Of a DNA stretch of 64,000 nt, positions 7,399-15,842 are shown one piece after another. This DNA comes from Clostridia bacterium (GTDB lineage: Bacteria > Bacillota > Clostridia > Oscillospirales > Acutalibacteraceae): assembly GCA_017554405.1 (NCBI GenBank), contig JAFZIK010000004.1, positions 1 to 64,000 on the forward strand, in the 5' to 3' direction. A program made the position numbers and the translations under genes. The notes beneath the pieces were generated by a model. The model was given only the letters and a program-made list of their open reading frames with translations. It ran no database searches and was not told the DNA's origin. The stretch's first letter is position 1; every line of letters starts with the position of its first letter.

Positions 7399-9381
7399 TT
7401 AACTTAAATCAATATCATCCATATAAAGATATCCGTTTTCGGTGATATAATCCTTTCTGCCTTCGGTATTATCGCCGAGAAGCAGATCAAACATCTCTTC
7501 GGTTACCTGCGCATCATCCGGCGTTATCTTTATAAGCCGGCGGGTATCGGGATTCATTGTGGTAAGGTTCATCATATCGGGTTGGTTTTCGCCAAGTCCC
7601 TTACTGCGCTGAAGGGTGTATTTTTCTTCGCCTATTTTTTCGAGTATTTCCTTCTTTTCGTTCTCATCGTAGGCAAAATAGGTCTTTTGCCTGGTGTTTA
7701 TTTCATAAAGCGGGGTTTCGGCTATAAACACCTTGCCTTCGGTTATGAGCGTGGGCATAAGGCGGTATATCATTGTAAGGATGAGGGTTCTTATATGGAA
7801 ACCGTCAACGTCCGCATCGGTGCAGATTATTATTTTGTTCCAACGCAGATTATCAAGATCAAAGTTAGAGAGTTTTTTGTTTGAACTTGATTTTACCTCA
7901 ACACCGCAGCCGATCACCTTTAAAAGATCGGTTATTATCACGTTGCTGAATATCTTGTTATATTCCGATTTAAGGCAGTTAAGCACCTTGCCGCGGACCG
8001 GCATGATCGCCTGATACTCGGCGTCGCGCGCGAGTTTGCAGGAGCCGAGCGCCGAATCGCCCTCAACTATATAAAGCTCACGCTCGGCAACGTCACGGCT
8101 GCGACAATCGACGAACTTTTCGACCCTGTCCACCATCGAGTTACTGCTTTGAAGCGTTTTCTTTATGTTGATGCGCTCTTTTTCGCTTCTCTCGCGGCTG
8201 CGCTTGTTTATAAGTATCTGATCGGCGATCTTATCGGCTTCCGCCTTGTTCTCAATAAAGTATATCTCAAGCTGATGTCTGAGAAACTCGGTCATCGCAT
8301 CGGCGATAAACTTGTTTGTTATCGCCTTTTTGGTCTGGTTCTCATAGGAAGTGATGGTTGAAAACGAGGATATCACCAGCACCATACATTCTTCTATATC
8401 GGCAAAGGTGACCTTGCTTTCGCCCGACTTATACTTGCCCGCCTGCTTTATATAAGCGTCCAGCTGATAAACAAAGGCGTTGCGCACCGCCTTTTCGGGC
8501 GCGCCGCCGTATTCGAGCCAGCTTGAATTATGATAGTATTCCTTAAGCTGATGAACGTTTGAAAAGGTTAGCGCCACGTTGATTTTTACCTTATACTCGG
8601 GCTTATCCTCGCGGTCACGGCCGCGGCGCTCGGTATGCCACAGCTGAACCGAGGCAAGCTTGTCTTCACCGACCACTTCGTTTATATAGTCTTCAATACC
8701 GTTTTTGTAAACTATCTCGCGCGTGATGAACCGCGAGCCCTGCTGTTCGCGGAATTCAAACTTAAGACCGTTGTTTACTATCGCCTGCCGCCGCAGGGTA
8801 TCTGTAAAATATTCCGCGGGAACGTTTATATCGGTGAAAACGTCGATATCCGGTTTCCAGCGGGTCTTAGTTCCTGTATCCTTGCCGGAATAGGGCTCCT
8901 TTTTAAGTCCGCCTACGTTATAGCCCTTTTCAAAATGAAGGTTATACTTGTAGCCGTCACGCTTTATCTCAACGTCCATATACTCGGAGGAATACTGCGT
9001 AGAGCAAAGACCGAGCCCGTTAAGGCCTACCGAATACTCGTAGTTTGCGCCGTCGTTGGTATTATACTTACCGCCGGCGTAAAGCTCGCAATAAACAAGC
9101 TCCCAGTTAAAGCAGTTTTCCTTACTGTTATAATCGACCGGACATCCGCGTCCGAAATCCTCTACCTCTATAGAACCGTCGCTGTAAAGAGTAACTATTA
9201 TTTTTTTGCCGTAACCCTCGCGCGCCTCGTCGATGGAATTTGAAATGACCTCGAAAACCGAATGCTCGCAACCGTCAAGCCCGTCCGAGCCGAAAATGAC
9301 CGCCGGGCGGTTTCGGACCCTATCCGGACCCTCAAGCTTTTGTATGCTTTCATTACCGTATTCAACCTTGTTTGCGGACAT
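7399..9381 (-). CDS. DNA topoisomerase IV/gyrase subunit B, divergent type
   Basis: This is the ATPase subunit partnering the gene downstream. In 660 residues it has the GHKL ATPase domain (EVISNSIDEAREG, EDFGRGCPVDYN, GLNGLGLCSTQ), a transducer domain, and a TOPRIM domain (EGDSALGSCKLARD, then TDADVDGFHIR) ending with a KGLGENQPDMM segment. Each motif is recognisable but deviates from the usual form (EGDSAGGSAKQGRD, TDADVDGAHI, KGLGEMNPEQ), so this belongs to a divergent clade. An AGGAGG site lies before the ATG. Catalytic residues appear intact, so I read it as an active enzyme. Confidence 0.85.
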   Translation of the reverse strand: MSANKVEYGNESIQKLEGPDRVRNRPAVIFGSDGLDGCEHSVFEVISNSIDEAREGYGKKIIVTLYSDGSIEVEDFGRGCPVDYNSKENCFNWELVYCELYAGGKYNTNDGANYEYSVGLNGLGLCSTQYSSEYMDVEIKRDGYKYNLHFEKGYNVGGLKKEPYSGKDTGTKTRWKPDIDVFTDINVPAEYFTDTLRRQAIVNNGLKFEFREQQGSRFITREIVYKNGIEDYINEVVGEDKLASVQLWHTERRGRDREDKPEYKVKINVALTFSNVHQLKEYYHNSSWLEYGGAPEKAVRNAFVYQLDAYIKQAGKYKSGESKVTFADIEECMVLVISSFSTITSYENQTKKAITNKFIADAMTEFLRHQLEIYFIENKAEADKIADQILINKRSRERSEKERINIKKTLQSSNSMVDRVEKFVDCRSRDVAERELYIVEGDSALGSCKLARDAEYQAIMPVRGKVLNCLKSEYNKIFSNVIITDLLKVIGCGVEVKSSSNKKLSNFDLDNLRWNKIIICTDADVDGFHIRTLILTMIYRLMPTLITEGKVFIAETPLYEINTRQKTYFAYDENEKKEILEKIGEEKYTLQRSKGLGENQPDMMNLTTMNPDTRRLIKITPDDAQVTEEMFDLLLGDNTEGRKDYITENGYLYMDDIDLS

Positions 9382-9419
9382 TACCTTTCCTCCTGAAATA
9401 CAAGTCGTATACAGACCTT

Positions 9420-9449
9420 ATTATATACCATATATTGTGGTTTAGTCAA
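9420..9449 (-). promoter_or_regulatory. sigma-A promoter of the topoisomerase operon
   Basis: On the minus strand TTGACT (9444-9449) is followed after 18 bases by TATAAT (9420-9425), about 40 bases before the subunit B start. It lies just after the terminator of the preceding M23 gene, so the pair has its own transcription start and may read on into valS. Confidence 0.7.
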
Positions 9450-9460
9450 GGGATAAAGGC

Positions 9461-9489
9461 AAAAAAATACTCCCGGTTTTACCGGGAGC
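9461..9489 (-). terminator. terminator of the G5/M23 hydrolase gene
   Basis: A perfect 8-bp stem CTCCCGGT/ACCGGGAG with a three-base loop is followed on the minus strand by a run of T, about 20 bases after the M23 gene stop. Confidence 0.85.
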
Positions 9490-9509
9490 ATAAGAATCCG
9501 ATGCAAGTG

Positions 9510-10697
9510 TTAAAGACCGATATACGGTTGGGGATTTATCCTGTCATCCCCCACGTGAACTTCAAAGTGGAGGTGGTAGCCGGTTGAATAACCGGTCGAT
9601 CCGACAAGCGCTATAACCTCGCCCGCCGAAACCTTATCGCCAACGCTAACGTAGATCTTGCTTGCGTGAGCGTAAAGGGTGGATAAACCGTTACCGTGAT
9701 CGATAACAACGCAATTACCGTAACTGCCGCTTCTTCCTGCCGAAACCACCGTTCCCGCCGCTACCGCCATTATAGCGGTGCCGCTCGGAGCGCGAAGGTC
9801 AACACCCTTGTGACCGTCCTTGCCATAGGGGCAGGAAATCTCCCAGGTGCCGGAAGGAAGCGGGAAAATGAACCCTGTTTTAAGAGAATACGTTGAGCCG
9901 GTCGAAGCCGTGCCTACCGTTATTATCTCATTGACCGGTTCTTTAACTGTTTCTATGCTCTCGGTGATCTCTCCCGTAAGCTCGCCGTTTATATAAACAA
10001 CGTTCTTTGTTACGCACTCGATACCTTCCTGACCGCACTGTTCTACGTTTCTGTAGCCGACCTTCTGATCGGAAGTTCTGTTGGTCACCGTTTTATAGGC
10101 GACCGCGCGGTTTTCGGATATCTTGGCGGTCGTTTTAACGTTAAGCGCGCTGATAGCCGGGGCAAGGTCTGATATATCGGATACTTCGCTTGAAAGGTAG
10201 TATCCTTCTTCAACCAAAACTTCGGCGCAAAAAGCGCTTTCGGATGCAGCGGCGCCGACAACGCCGGTATATGCCGACCTGCGCGCGGCAAGCGCCTCTT
10301 CAAGGCTCTCCGTATCGGCGCAGCCGACAGCGGCGCCGTCAACAACAAGGCGCGAAGCCAAAACGATCTCATCGGTGTTATCTATAATGGTATCCACCAT
10401 TTTATCGCAATCGTCAAAATTGCTTTCAAGCGTAAAGACCGTTTCTATATCCGCCTGCGGCAATACGTCCTTGACGTTTTCGCCCTCGACTATATCCGCC
10501 ACAAGATCAACTGCGGCATAATAGACCTGCTTATCGCTTATAACGCATACCGGCTTGCCGTTGAGCTTTACCTTGTATGCTATACGGGCGCCGCCGAAAA
10601 CAACGCTCAAGACGACCGCAAAGGAGGCTAAAACGCAGAAGGATGAAAATATTATATTTTTAGAATTATTTGTTATTTTTCCCATAACGGTTTTCAT
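9510..10697 (-). CDS. membrane-anchored M23 peptidoglycan endopeptidase with G5-like domain
   Basis: This is a LytM-type zinc endopeptidase predicted to cut peptide bridges in the cell wall. The 395-residue protein has an N-terminal membrane segment (about residues 15-38, IIFSSFCVLASFAVVLSVVF), an extracellular region of about 140 residues, a G5-like domain (about 195-265, KTVTNRTSDQKVGYRNVEQCG) and the C-terminal M23 domain. Zinc ligands are visible in HKGVDL and YHLHFEV, with a further histidine in TLYAHAS. It is a single-gene unit with its own promoter and terminator. The start is ambiguous between two ATGs 12 bases apart. The promoter shares a rare palindrome with the ftsEX-M23 operon. 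Confidence 0.85.
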   Translation of the reverse strand: MKTVMGKITNNSKNIIFSSFCVLASFAVVLSVVFGGARIAYKVKLNGKPVCVISDKQVYYAAVDLVADIVEGENVKDVLPQADIETVFTLESNFDDCDKMVDTIIDNTDEIVLASRLVVDGAAVGCADTESLEEALAARRSAYTGVVGAAASESAFCAEVLVEEGYYLSSEVSDISDLAPAISALNVKTTAKISENRAVAYKTVTNRTSDQKVGYRNVEQCGQEGIECVTKNVVYINGELTGEITESIETVKEPVNEIITVGTASTGSTYSLKTGFIFPLPSGTWEISCPYGKDGHKGVDLRAPSGTAIMAVAAGTVVSAGRSGSYGNCVVIDHGNGLSTLYAHASKIYVSVGDKVSAGEVIALVGSTGYSTGYHLHFEVHVGDDRINPQPYIGL

Positions 10698-10760
10698 TCC
10701 GCCTTTAACGGAAGAAAAGCATTTGCTGATAATAACGCATTCTCCTAACCTGTTTCAAAA

Positions 10761-10776
10761 GTTACAATTTTGTAAT
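10761..10776. promoter_or_regulatory. palindromic operator-like site near the M23 gene transcription start
   Basis: The sequence GTTACAATTTTGTAAT is an imperfect palindrome with GTTACAA half-sites. It lies 12 bases downstream of the -10 box and so near the expected transcription start. It resembles the palindrome over the -35 box of the same promoter. Confidence 0.4.
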
Positions 10777-10788
10777 CCTTACGATACT

Positions 10789-10817
10789 ATTATACACAAA
10801 AGTTACAAAATTGCAAC
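10789..10817 (-). promoter_or_regulatory. sigma-A promoter with palindrome over the -35 box (M23 gene)
   Basis: On the minus strand TTGCAA (10811-10816) and TATAAT (10789-10794) are 16 bases apart. The palindrome GTTACAAAATTGCAAC (10802-10817) covers the -35 box and adjoining spacer. The same 16 bases, in the same promoter position, recur at 41795-41810. Confidence 0.6.
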
Positions 10818-10869
10818 CTTTTTTAATAATTTTTAATATTTCTTAACATTTTCCGGGAAACCGGGCAAT

Positions 10870-10913
10870 AAAAAAACCCCGCAAACGCCTGATCATTACA
10901 GGGCTTGCGGGAT
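10870..10913 (-). terminator. terminator of the pyrH-polC operon
   Basis: On the minus strand, a CCCGCAA/TTGCGGG outer stem with a partly paired inner arm is followed by seven T residues, a few bases after the polC stop. Confidence 0.8.
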
Positions 10914-10925
10914 TTTGAGCGCTTT

Positions 10926-13900
10926 TTAAAAGAAGGATAACTGATTGGTATCGGGCAGGTCGGAAAGCGCGCCGAGTTCGTTAAGCTTTTCTATAATGGT
11001 TTTTGAAACGCCCGCGCTTATGCCGAAATCTTCTTTGGAAACGTAATCCTCCTTAACGGCGGCTTCATAAAGCGAATACGCCGCCTTTTCGCCTACGCCG
11101 GAAAGCGCGCCGAAGGGCAGACGCATCCTGCCGTCCTCCGGCATAAATTTCATTGCCTGCGAATGCTTTATATCTATAGGAAGGACTTCAATACCTCTTG
11201 ACATCATTTCGTTGAAAATAAGAAGGTTGTTATAAATATCCGTTTCCTTCTTAGAGGCTTCCTTGCCCTTTGCGGCTATCTCGCCTATAAGCGCGCGGAC
11301 CGCACCGTGCCCCTTCAGCAATGTCTCAACGTCGATATTTTCAGGCCTTGCGGTAAAATAGGCGCAATAGTATTCAAGCGGACGGTGGACCTTATACCAA
11401 CCTATTTTCAGAGCCGATATAACGTATGCCGCGGCGTGGGCTTTAGGGAACATATACTCGATTTTTTTACAGCTCTGGATATACCATTCGGGAACACCGA
11501 CCGCGCGCATATCCTCCGCCATGGCGTTCCAATCCTCTTCGGATATCTTGCCCTTGGCATACATTCCCTTACGCACCGTTTCGGTTATTTTGAAGGCGCG
11601 GCCTTCATCCATACCCATTTGTATAAGGTATACCATTATATTATCTCTTGTTCCGATAACCTCGCTTACGGTGCAGGTGCCGTCGTCGATAAGCGATTTG
11701 GCGTTGCCGTGCCAGACGTTGGTGCCGTGGGAAAGACCGGATATCTGCAAAAGGTCGGCAAAGGTGGTGGGCTTACAGTCGATAAGCATATCCCTTGTAA
11801 GCTTGGTGCCGAACTCGGGCAAACCGAGCGTTCCGGTTTTTGAGAATATATCGTCGGGTGAAACGCCCAGCTCATCGGTGGAGATAAACAGATTCATTAC
11901 CCGCCTGTCACTCATAGAAACATCGTTTACGGATATGCCGGTGTATTCCTCTAAGTATTTATATGTAGTAGGAACAACGTGACCGAGCTCATCAAGCTTA
12001 AGTATTGTATCGTGGATGGAATGGAAATCAAAATGCGTGGTTATTATATCGGATTCGGGATCGTCCGCGGGGTGCTGGACCGGACAAAAATCATATATCG
12101 ACATATTTTCCGGAACTATTATCATGCCCGCCGGATGCTGACCGGTAGTCATCTTTACCTTTGAGTTTTCAACCAGCTTTGCGAGTCTTTCGATTTCGAG
12201 CGGGCTTAAAGTAATACCCATTTTTTCGGCGTATGCCTTTGTAAATCCGAAAGCGGTTTTTTCGGCTATCGTGGTTATGGTGCCCGCCTTGTAAACGTTA
12301 CCGGCGCCAAAGAGAGTCTTCGTATACTCCTGAACGTCGTTCTGGACCTCATCGGAAAAGTTGAGGTCTATATCCGGCACCTTATCGCCCTTGAACCCCA
12401 AGAAGGTTTCAAACGGGATGTTGTGACCGTCGCGCCCTAAAGGCATACCGCAAACCGGACAGTTTTTCTCGGGCAGATCGAAGCCGGAGCCGTATTCGCC
12501 GCTAGAAAAAAACTCGCTGTAATGGCAGTTGGGGCAAACGTAGTGCGCCGGAAGAGGATTTACCTCGGATATACCCGCCATGGTGGCAACGAACGATGAG
12601 CCGACCGAACCTCTGGAGCCCACAAGATAGCCCTTTTCTTCACTGTATGCCACGAGCTTTTGCGCCGATATATACATTATGGAAAATCCGTTGTTTATTA
12701 TCGAATTAAGCTCTTTTTCAAGCCGTTTTTCGACTATTTCAGGCAGGTTTTCGCCGTAAATGCGGTGGGTGTTATCCCAGCATATCTTTTTAAGCAGGTC
12801 ATCCGAGCCCTCTATGGTCGGCGGATAGTTGCCCTCCGGCACGGGGATAACGTCGCCCGATATCTTATCGGCTATCATATTGGGATTATCTATAACAAAC
12901 TCCGCCGCGCGGTCGCCAAAATAATCGAAATCGGCGAGCATTTCCTCGGTGGTTTTAAAATAGAGCGGCGCCTGGAACCCGATATCGTCAAACCCTTGAC
13001 CGGCAAGGACTATCTGGCGAAGTATGCCGTCCTCCTCGCGGAGAAAATGCACGTCTCCGGTGGCGACCACCGGTTTTGAAAGCTCGTCCGCTATCTCTAC
13101 TATTTTACGGTTGAAATCCTTTATTACCTCAACGCTTGTAACGTGTTTGAAGCGATTGATTACCGCGTTGCCCCTTTTATCGGTTTTATCGGGCGCGGCG
13201 CTCTCGCGGACCATAAAGGCGTTGTTGCCTATCGGCTGTATCTCGAGATAATCATAGTATTTCGCTATCTCGAGCAGTTCTTCCCTGCTTTTCCCGTCCA
13301 CCACGGCGCGGTATAACTCGCCCTGCTCGCAGGCGGAGCCGATTATAAGACCCTCGCGGTATTTATCAATCTCGCTTCTAAGCGTTATCGGTCTTGAATG
13401 GAAGCAGTTCAGGTGAGCGCCGGATACAAGTTTATAAAGGTTTTTAAGTCCGGTTTTGTTTTTAACGAGTATTATCTGATGATTGCGCAGTTTGCCTATT
13501 TCCTTTGAGGAAAGGTTGCTTATATCATGACGTATATCGTCTATAAAATAACTCTCTACGCCGTAGATCACCTTGAATTCCCCGCCGGATTTTCTTATTG
13601 ACTTTACCGCCTCGGCGGCGGCAGGGTATGACTGCACAACGCCGTGATCGGTTATGGCTATCGCCTTATGACCCCACGAATACGCGGTTTTTATGATATC
13701 ACCCGCGCTCGATACGGCGTCCTTTGCGGACATATTGGTATGGCAATGAAGCTCTACGCGGCGAAGCCCGGCGTAATTATCCTTTTTTTCATACTTTACG
13801 ACCGTTGCAAGCGCCTTGACCTCTACCATAAAGCTGTTTGACCAGTTATCGAAACCGTAACTGCCGTTTACGATGACCGCCGCGCCGTCCTTGAGCGCCT

Positions 13901-14768
13901 TTAACGATTTTTTGAAACGGATGATATCGCCGTCAGAATCCGATGAATCAAAAAACTTTTTAAGGTATGCGGCGAAGGTGTTGGTGCCGTCGCCGAAATT
14001 GAAACGCGCCGTGACCATTTTGCCGCCGCGGCGGGTATTAACGTCCTTGAACTCAAGCCCCCAGACCTCGCCCCATGCCGCTATCGCTACCTGTTCATCC
14101 GGGTTTGCGGGCGGGATAATGCTTTTAAGCGGGCGAACCGCGGTATCTATCCTTCTGCCGTAAAAAAGCTTTGCGCTTTCGAGGTATACCGGCAGACCGT
14201 CAGCCGGTTTATAATCGTATACTATCTCGGTTTTTTCCGGCTCTGCCTTAACCTTTTTAGGCGTTTCGGGAGCCGGCGCGGGTATGGCTTCCTCCGGCTC
14301 GGTCAGCTGGCCCGAAAAGGTGACCTCAGGCACAAAACCGAAAAGACGGTTTATTTCGGCGCAAAAGCGCGCCGGGAAGGCAGACGCGGTTATCGTTTCA
14401 TATCCGCCGTATTTAAGGCAGATATCAACGCGGTTTTCCTCTATCGTATATTCCGCCTTGTTGAAGTAACCGTTCAAAGCAACGTTTTTAAGGCGCAGGG
14501 CGTTTACGGTATCCTCTACCGCCGCCTTGCAGAACGCCTGGCGCTCATAGCTAATATCAAGATAAGCCGAGTTTAATTCGAGTTTCGCTTTAATCACGGA
14601 AGAAAACTCGTTTTGCAACTTTGTTTCAATATATTCACGGCTTGAGAGGGCGATCGAAACGGTGCGATTCTTCATATCAAGATCGCACCTGCTTACCTCT
14701 GTGTTTTTAAAAGCCTTTAATAAATCCTCGCCTATGTAACTGCCGAACAGACCGCAAAAATCCAACAT
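10926..14768 (-). CDS. polC: PolC-type DNA polymerase III alpha subunit lacking the exonuclease domain
   Basis: This is the main replicative polymerase of Gram-positive bacteria. In 1280 residues it has an N-terminal region, an OB domain, a PHP domain (ELHCHTNMS from residue 339, ITDHG about 372, GVES about 403, ATGDVH further on), a PolC zinc site (CPNCHYSEFF ... CPVCGMP), the catalytic PDIDLNF motif, fingers, and a C-terminal clamp-binding motif (NQLSFF). In known PolC a DnaQ-like 3'-5' exonuclease of about 170 residues interrupts the PHP domain after the YG(V/L)E segment. Here only about 20 residues separate that segment from the resuming PHP sequence, no DEDD exonuclease motif is visible, and the total is short by the same amount. 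The frame is uninterrupted. It ends the operon downstream of ispG. Confidence 0.93.
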   Translation of the reverse strand: MLDFCGLFGSYIGEDLLKAFKNTEVSRCDLDMKNRTVSIALSSREYIETKLQNEFSSVIKAKLELNSAYLDISYERQAFCKAAVEDTVNALRLKNVALNGYFNKAEYTIEENRVDICLKYGGYETITASAFPARFCAEINRLFGFVPEVTFSGQLTEPEEAIPAPAPETPKKVKAEPEKTEIVYDYKPADGLPVYLESAKLFYGRRIDTAVRPLKSIIPPANPDEQVAIAAWGEVWGLEFKDVNTRRGGKMVTARFNFGDGTNTFAAYLKKFFDSSDSDGDIIRFKKSLKALKDGAAVIVNGSYGFDNWSNSFMVEVKALATVVKYEKKDNYAGLRRVELHCHTNMSAKDAVSSAGDIIKTAYSWGHKAIAITDHGVVQSYPAAAEAVKSIRKSGGEFKVIYGVESYFIDDIRHDISNLSSKEIGKLRNHQIILVKNKTGLKNLYKLVSGAHLNCFHSRPITLRSEIDKYREGLIIGSACEQGELYRAVVDGKSREELLEIAKYYDYLEIQPIGNNAFMVRESAAPDKTDKRGNAVINRFKHVTSVEVIKDFNRKIVEIADELSKPVVATGDVHFLREEDGILRQIVLAGQGFDDIGFQAPLYFKTTEEMLADFDYFGDRAAEFVIDNPNMIADKISGDVIPVPEGNYPPTIEGSDDLLKKICWDNTHRIYGENLPEIVEKRLEKELNSIINNGFSIMYISAQKLVAYSEEKGYLVGSRGSVGSSFVATMAGISEVNPLPAHYVCPNCHYSEFFSSGEYGSGFDLPEKNCPVCGMPLGRDGHNIPFETFLGFKGDKVPDIDLNFSDEVQNDVQEYTKTLFGAGNVYKAGTITTIAEKTAFGFTKAYAEKMGITLSPLEIERLAKLVENSKVKMTTGQHPAGMIIVPENMSIYDFCPVQHPADDPESDIITTHFDFHSIHDTILKLDELGHVVPTTYKYLEEYTGISVNDVSMSDRRVMNLFISTDELGVSPDDIFSKTGTLGLPEFGTKLTRDMLIDCKPTTFADLLQISGLSHGTNVWHGNAKSLIDDGTCTVSEVIGTRDNIMVYLIQMGMDEGRAFKITETVRKGMYAKGKISEEDWNAMAEDMRAVGVPEWYIQSCKKIEYMFPKAHAAAYVISALKIGWYKVHRPLEYYCAYFTARPENIDVETLLKGHGAVRALIGEIAAKGKEASKKETDIYNNLLIFNEMMSRGIEVLPIDIKHSQAMKFMPEDGRMRLPFGALSGVGEKAAYSLYEAAVKEDYVSKEDFGISAGVSKTIIEKLNELGALSDLPDTNQLSFF

Positions 14769-14777
14769 TTTAAACCT

Positions 14778-15833
14778 CTACATTTTTTCTGTTTCCGAAA
14801 TGAGCGCCTCAAGCAACCTGTCTTCGGGTATGTTTGAAGCGATGATCTTTCCCTTTTTAAAGAGCACGCCGCAGCCCTTGCCGCCGGCAATGCCTATATC
14901 CGCCGCCGCCGCTTCGCCGGGGCCGTTTACAACGCACCCCATTACCGCGACCGTAATATCCTTGTTCAGACCCGCAAGCCGCCTTTCCGCTTCTTTGGCT
15001 ATGCCGATAAGGTCGATCTCGGTCCTGCCGCAGGTGGGGCAGGAAACGAACCGGACGCCGCCCTTTCTTAAACCTATGGCGCTAAGCAGACGCTTTGCCG
15101 CCAGGACCTCCTCCACCGGATCGTCCGTAAGCGATATGCGGACGGTATCGCCTATGTTTCTGAGAAGGAGCCCTCCGATGCCGGCGGCGGATTTAAGAGT
15201 TCCGCCGCTTAACGTTCCGGCTTCGGTGACCCCGAGGTGAAGCGGATATTCCACCGTTTCACTTGCTAAAACGTATGCGTTATACATCGTTTGAACGTCG
15301 GATGATTTAAGGGATAAAACTATATCCGAAAAATCATATTTTTCGAGCATTTTTATATGCTTTTTGCCGCTTTCTAGCAACGCCTCAGGCGTGGCGGCGC
15401 CGAAGCGGGCGAGTATATCCTTCTCGAGCGAGCCGGAATTAACGCCTATCCTTATGGGAATATTTTTCTGTTTGCATATCCTTACCACCTCAAGAACGCC
15501 CTGCTCATCGCCGATATTCCCGGGATTTATCCTTATTTTATCGGCGCCCGCTTCGGCGGAAAGCACCGCAAGGCGCCAATCAAAATGGATATCCGCCACT
15601 ATCGGTATACCGGTGTTTCCCTTTAATGCTTCAAGCGTTTTTACCGCCTGCCTGTCCGGCACAGAAACGCGGAGTATCTCGCAGCCGGCTTCCTCTAATT
15701 TTTTTGCCGAGGCGACATTGCCCGCTATATCGTGAGCCGGAACCGCCAGCATGGACTGTATGCTTACAGGAGCGCCGCCGCCTATGGCTACGCCGCCCAC
15801 AGTTACTCTTTTAGTTGTTTTGTTTGTATACAT
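14778..15833 (-). CDS. ispG: 4-hydroxy-3-methylbut-2-enyl diphosphate synthase (GcpE)
   Basis: IspG is the iron-sulfur enzyme of the penultimate MEP-pathway step, making HMBPP for isoprenoids. The protein is 351 residues from the ATG at 15833, chosen because TAGGTGA lies just upstream; a GTG three codons earlier lacks a site. It has the TIM-barrel start (VSIQSMLAVPAHD) and C-terminal 4Fe-4S ligands in VSCPTCGRTEIDL and MGCVVNGPGEA. It sits between rseP and polC in an operon that also holds dxr and uppS, so two MEP-pathway steps and undecaprenyl synthesis are co-transcribed. Confidence 0.95.
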   Translation of the reverse strand: MYTNKTTKRVTVGGVAIGGGAPVSIQSMLAVPAHDIAGNVASAKKLEEAGCEILRVSVPDRQAVKTLEALKGNTGIPIVADIHFDWRLAVLSAEAGADKIRINPGNIGDEQGVLEVVRICKQKNIPIRIGVNSGSLEKDILARFGAATPEALLESGKKHIKMLEKYDFSDIVLSLKSSDVQTMYNAYVLASETVEYPLHLGVTEAGTLSGGTLKSAAGIGGLLLRNIGDTVRISLTDDPVEEVLAAKRLLSAIGLRKGGVRFVSCPTCGRTEIDLIGIAKEAERRLAGLNKDITVAVMGCVVNGPGEAAAADIGIAGGKGCGVLFKKGKIIASNIPEDRLLEALISETEKM

Positions 15834-15842
15834 AAACTTCAC

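Noticed and set aside
8635..9243. 202-codon antisense frame inside the topoisomerase B gene
   Set aside because: Shadow frame; the opposite strand encodes a complete GHKL ATPase domain.
13472..13556. Frameshift or pseudogene explanation for the missing PolC exonuclease
   Set aside because: The frame is open through the junction and the flanking PHP segments and downstream catalytic motifs are intact.
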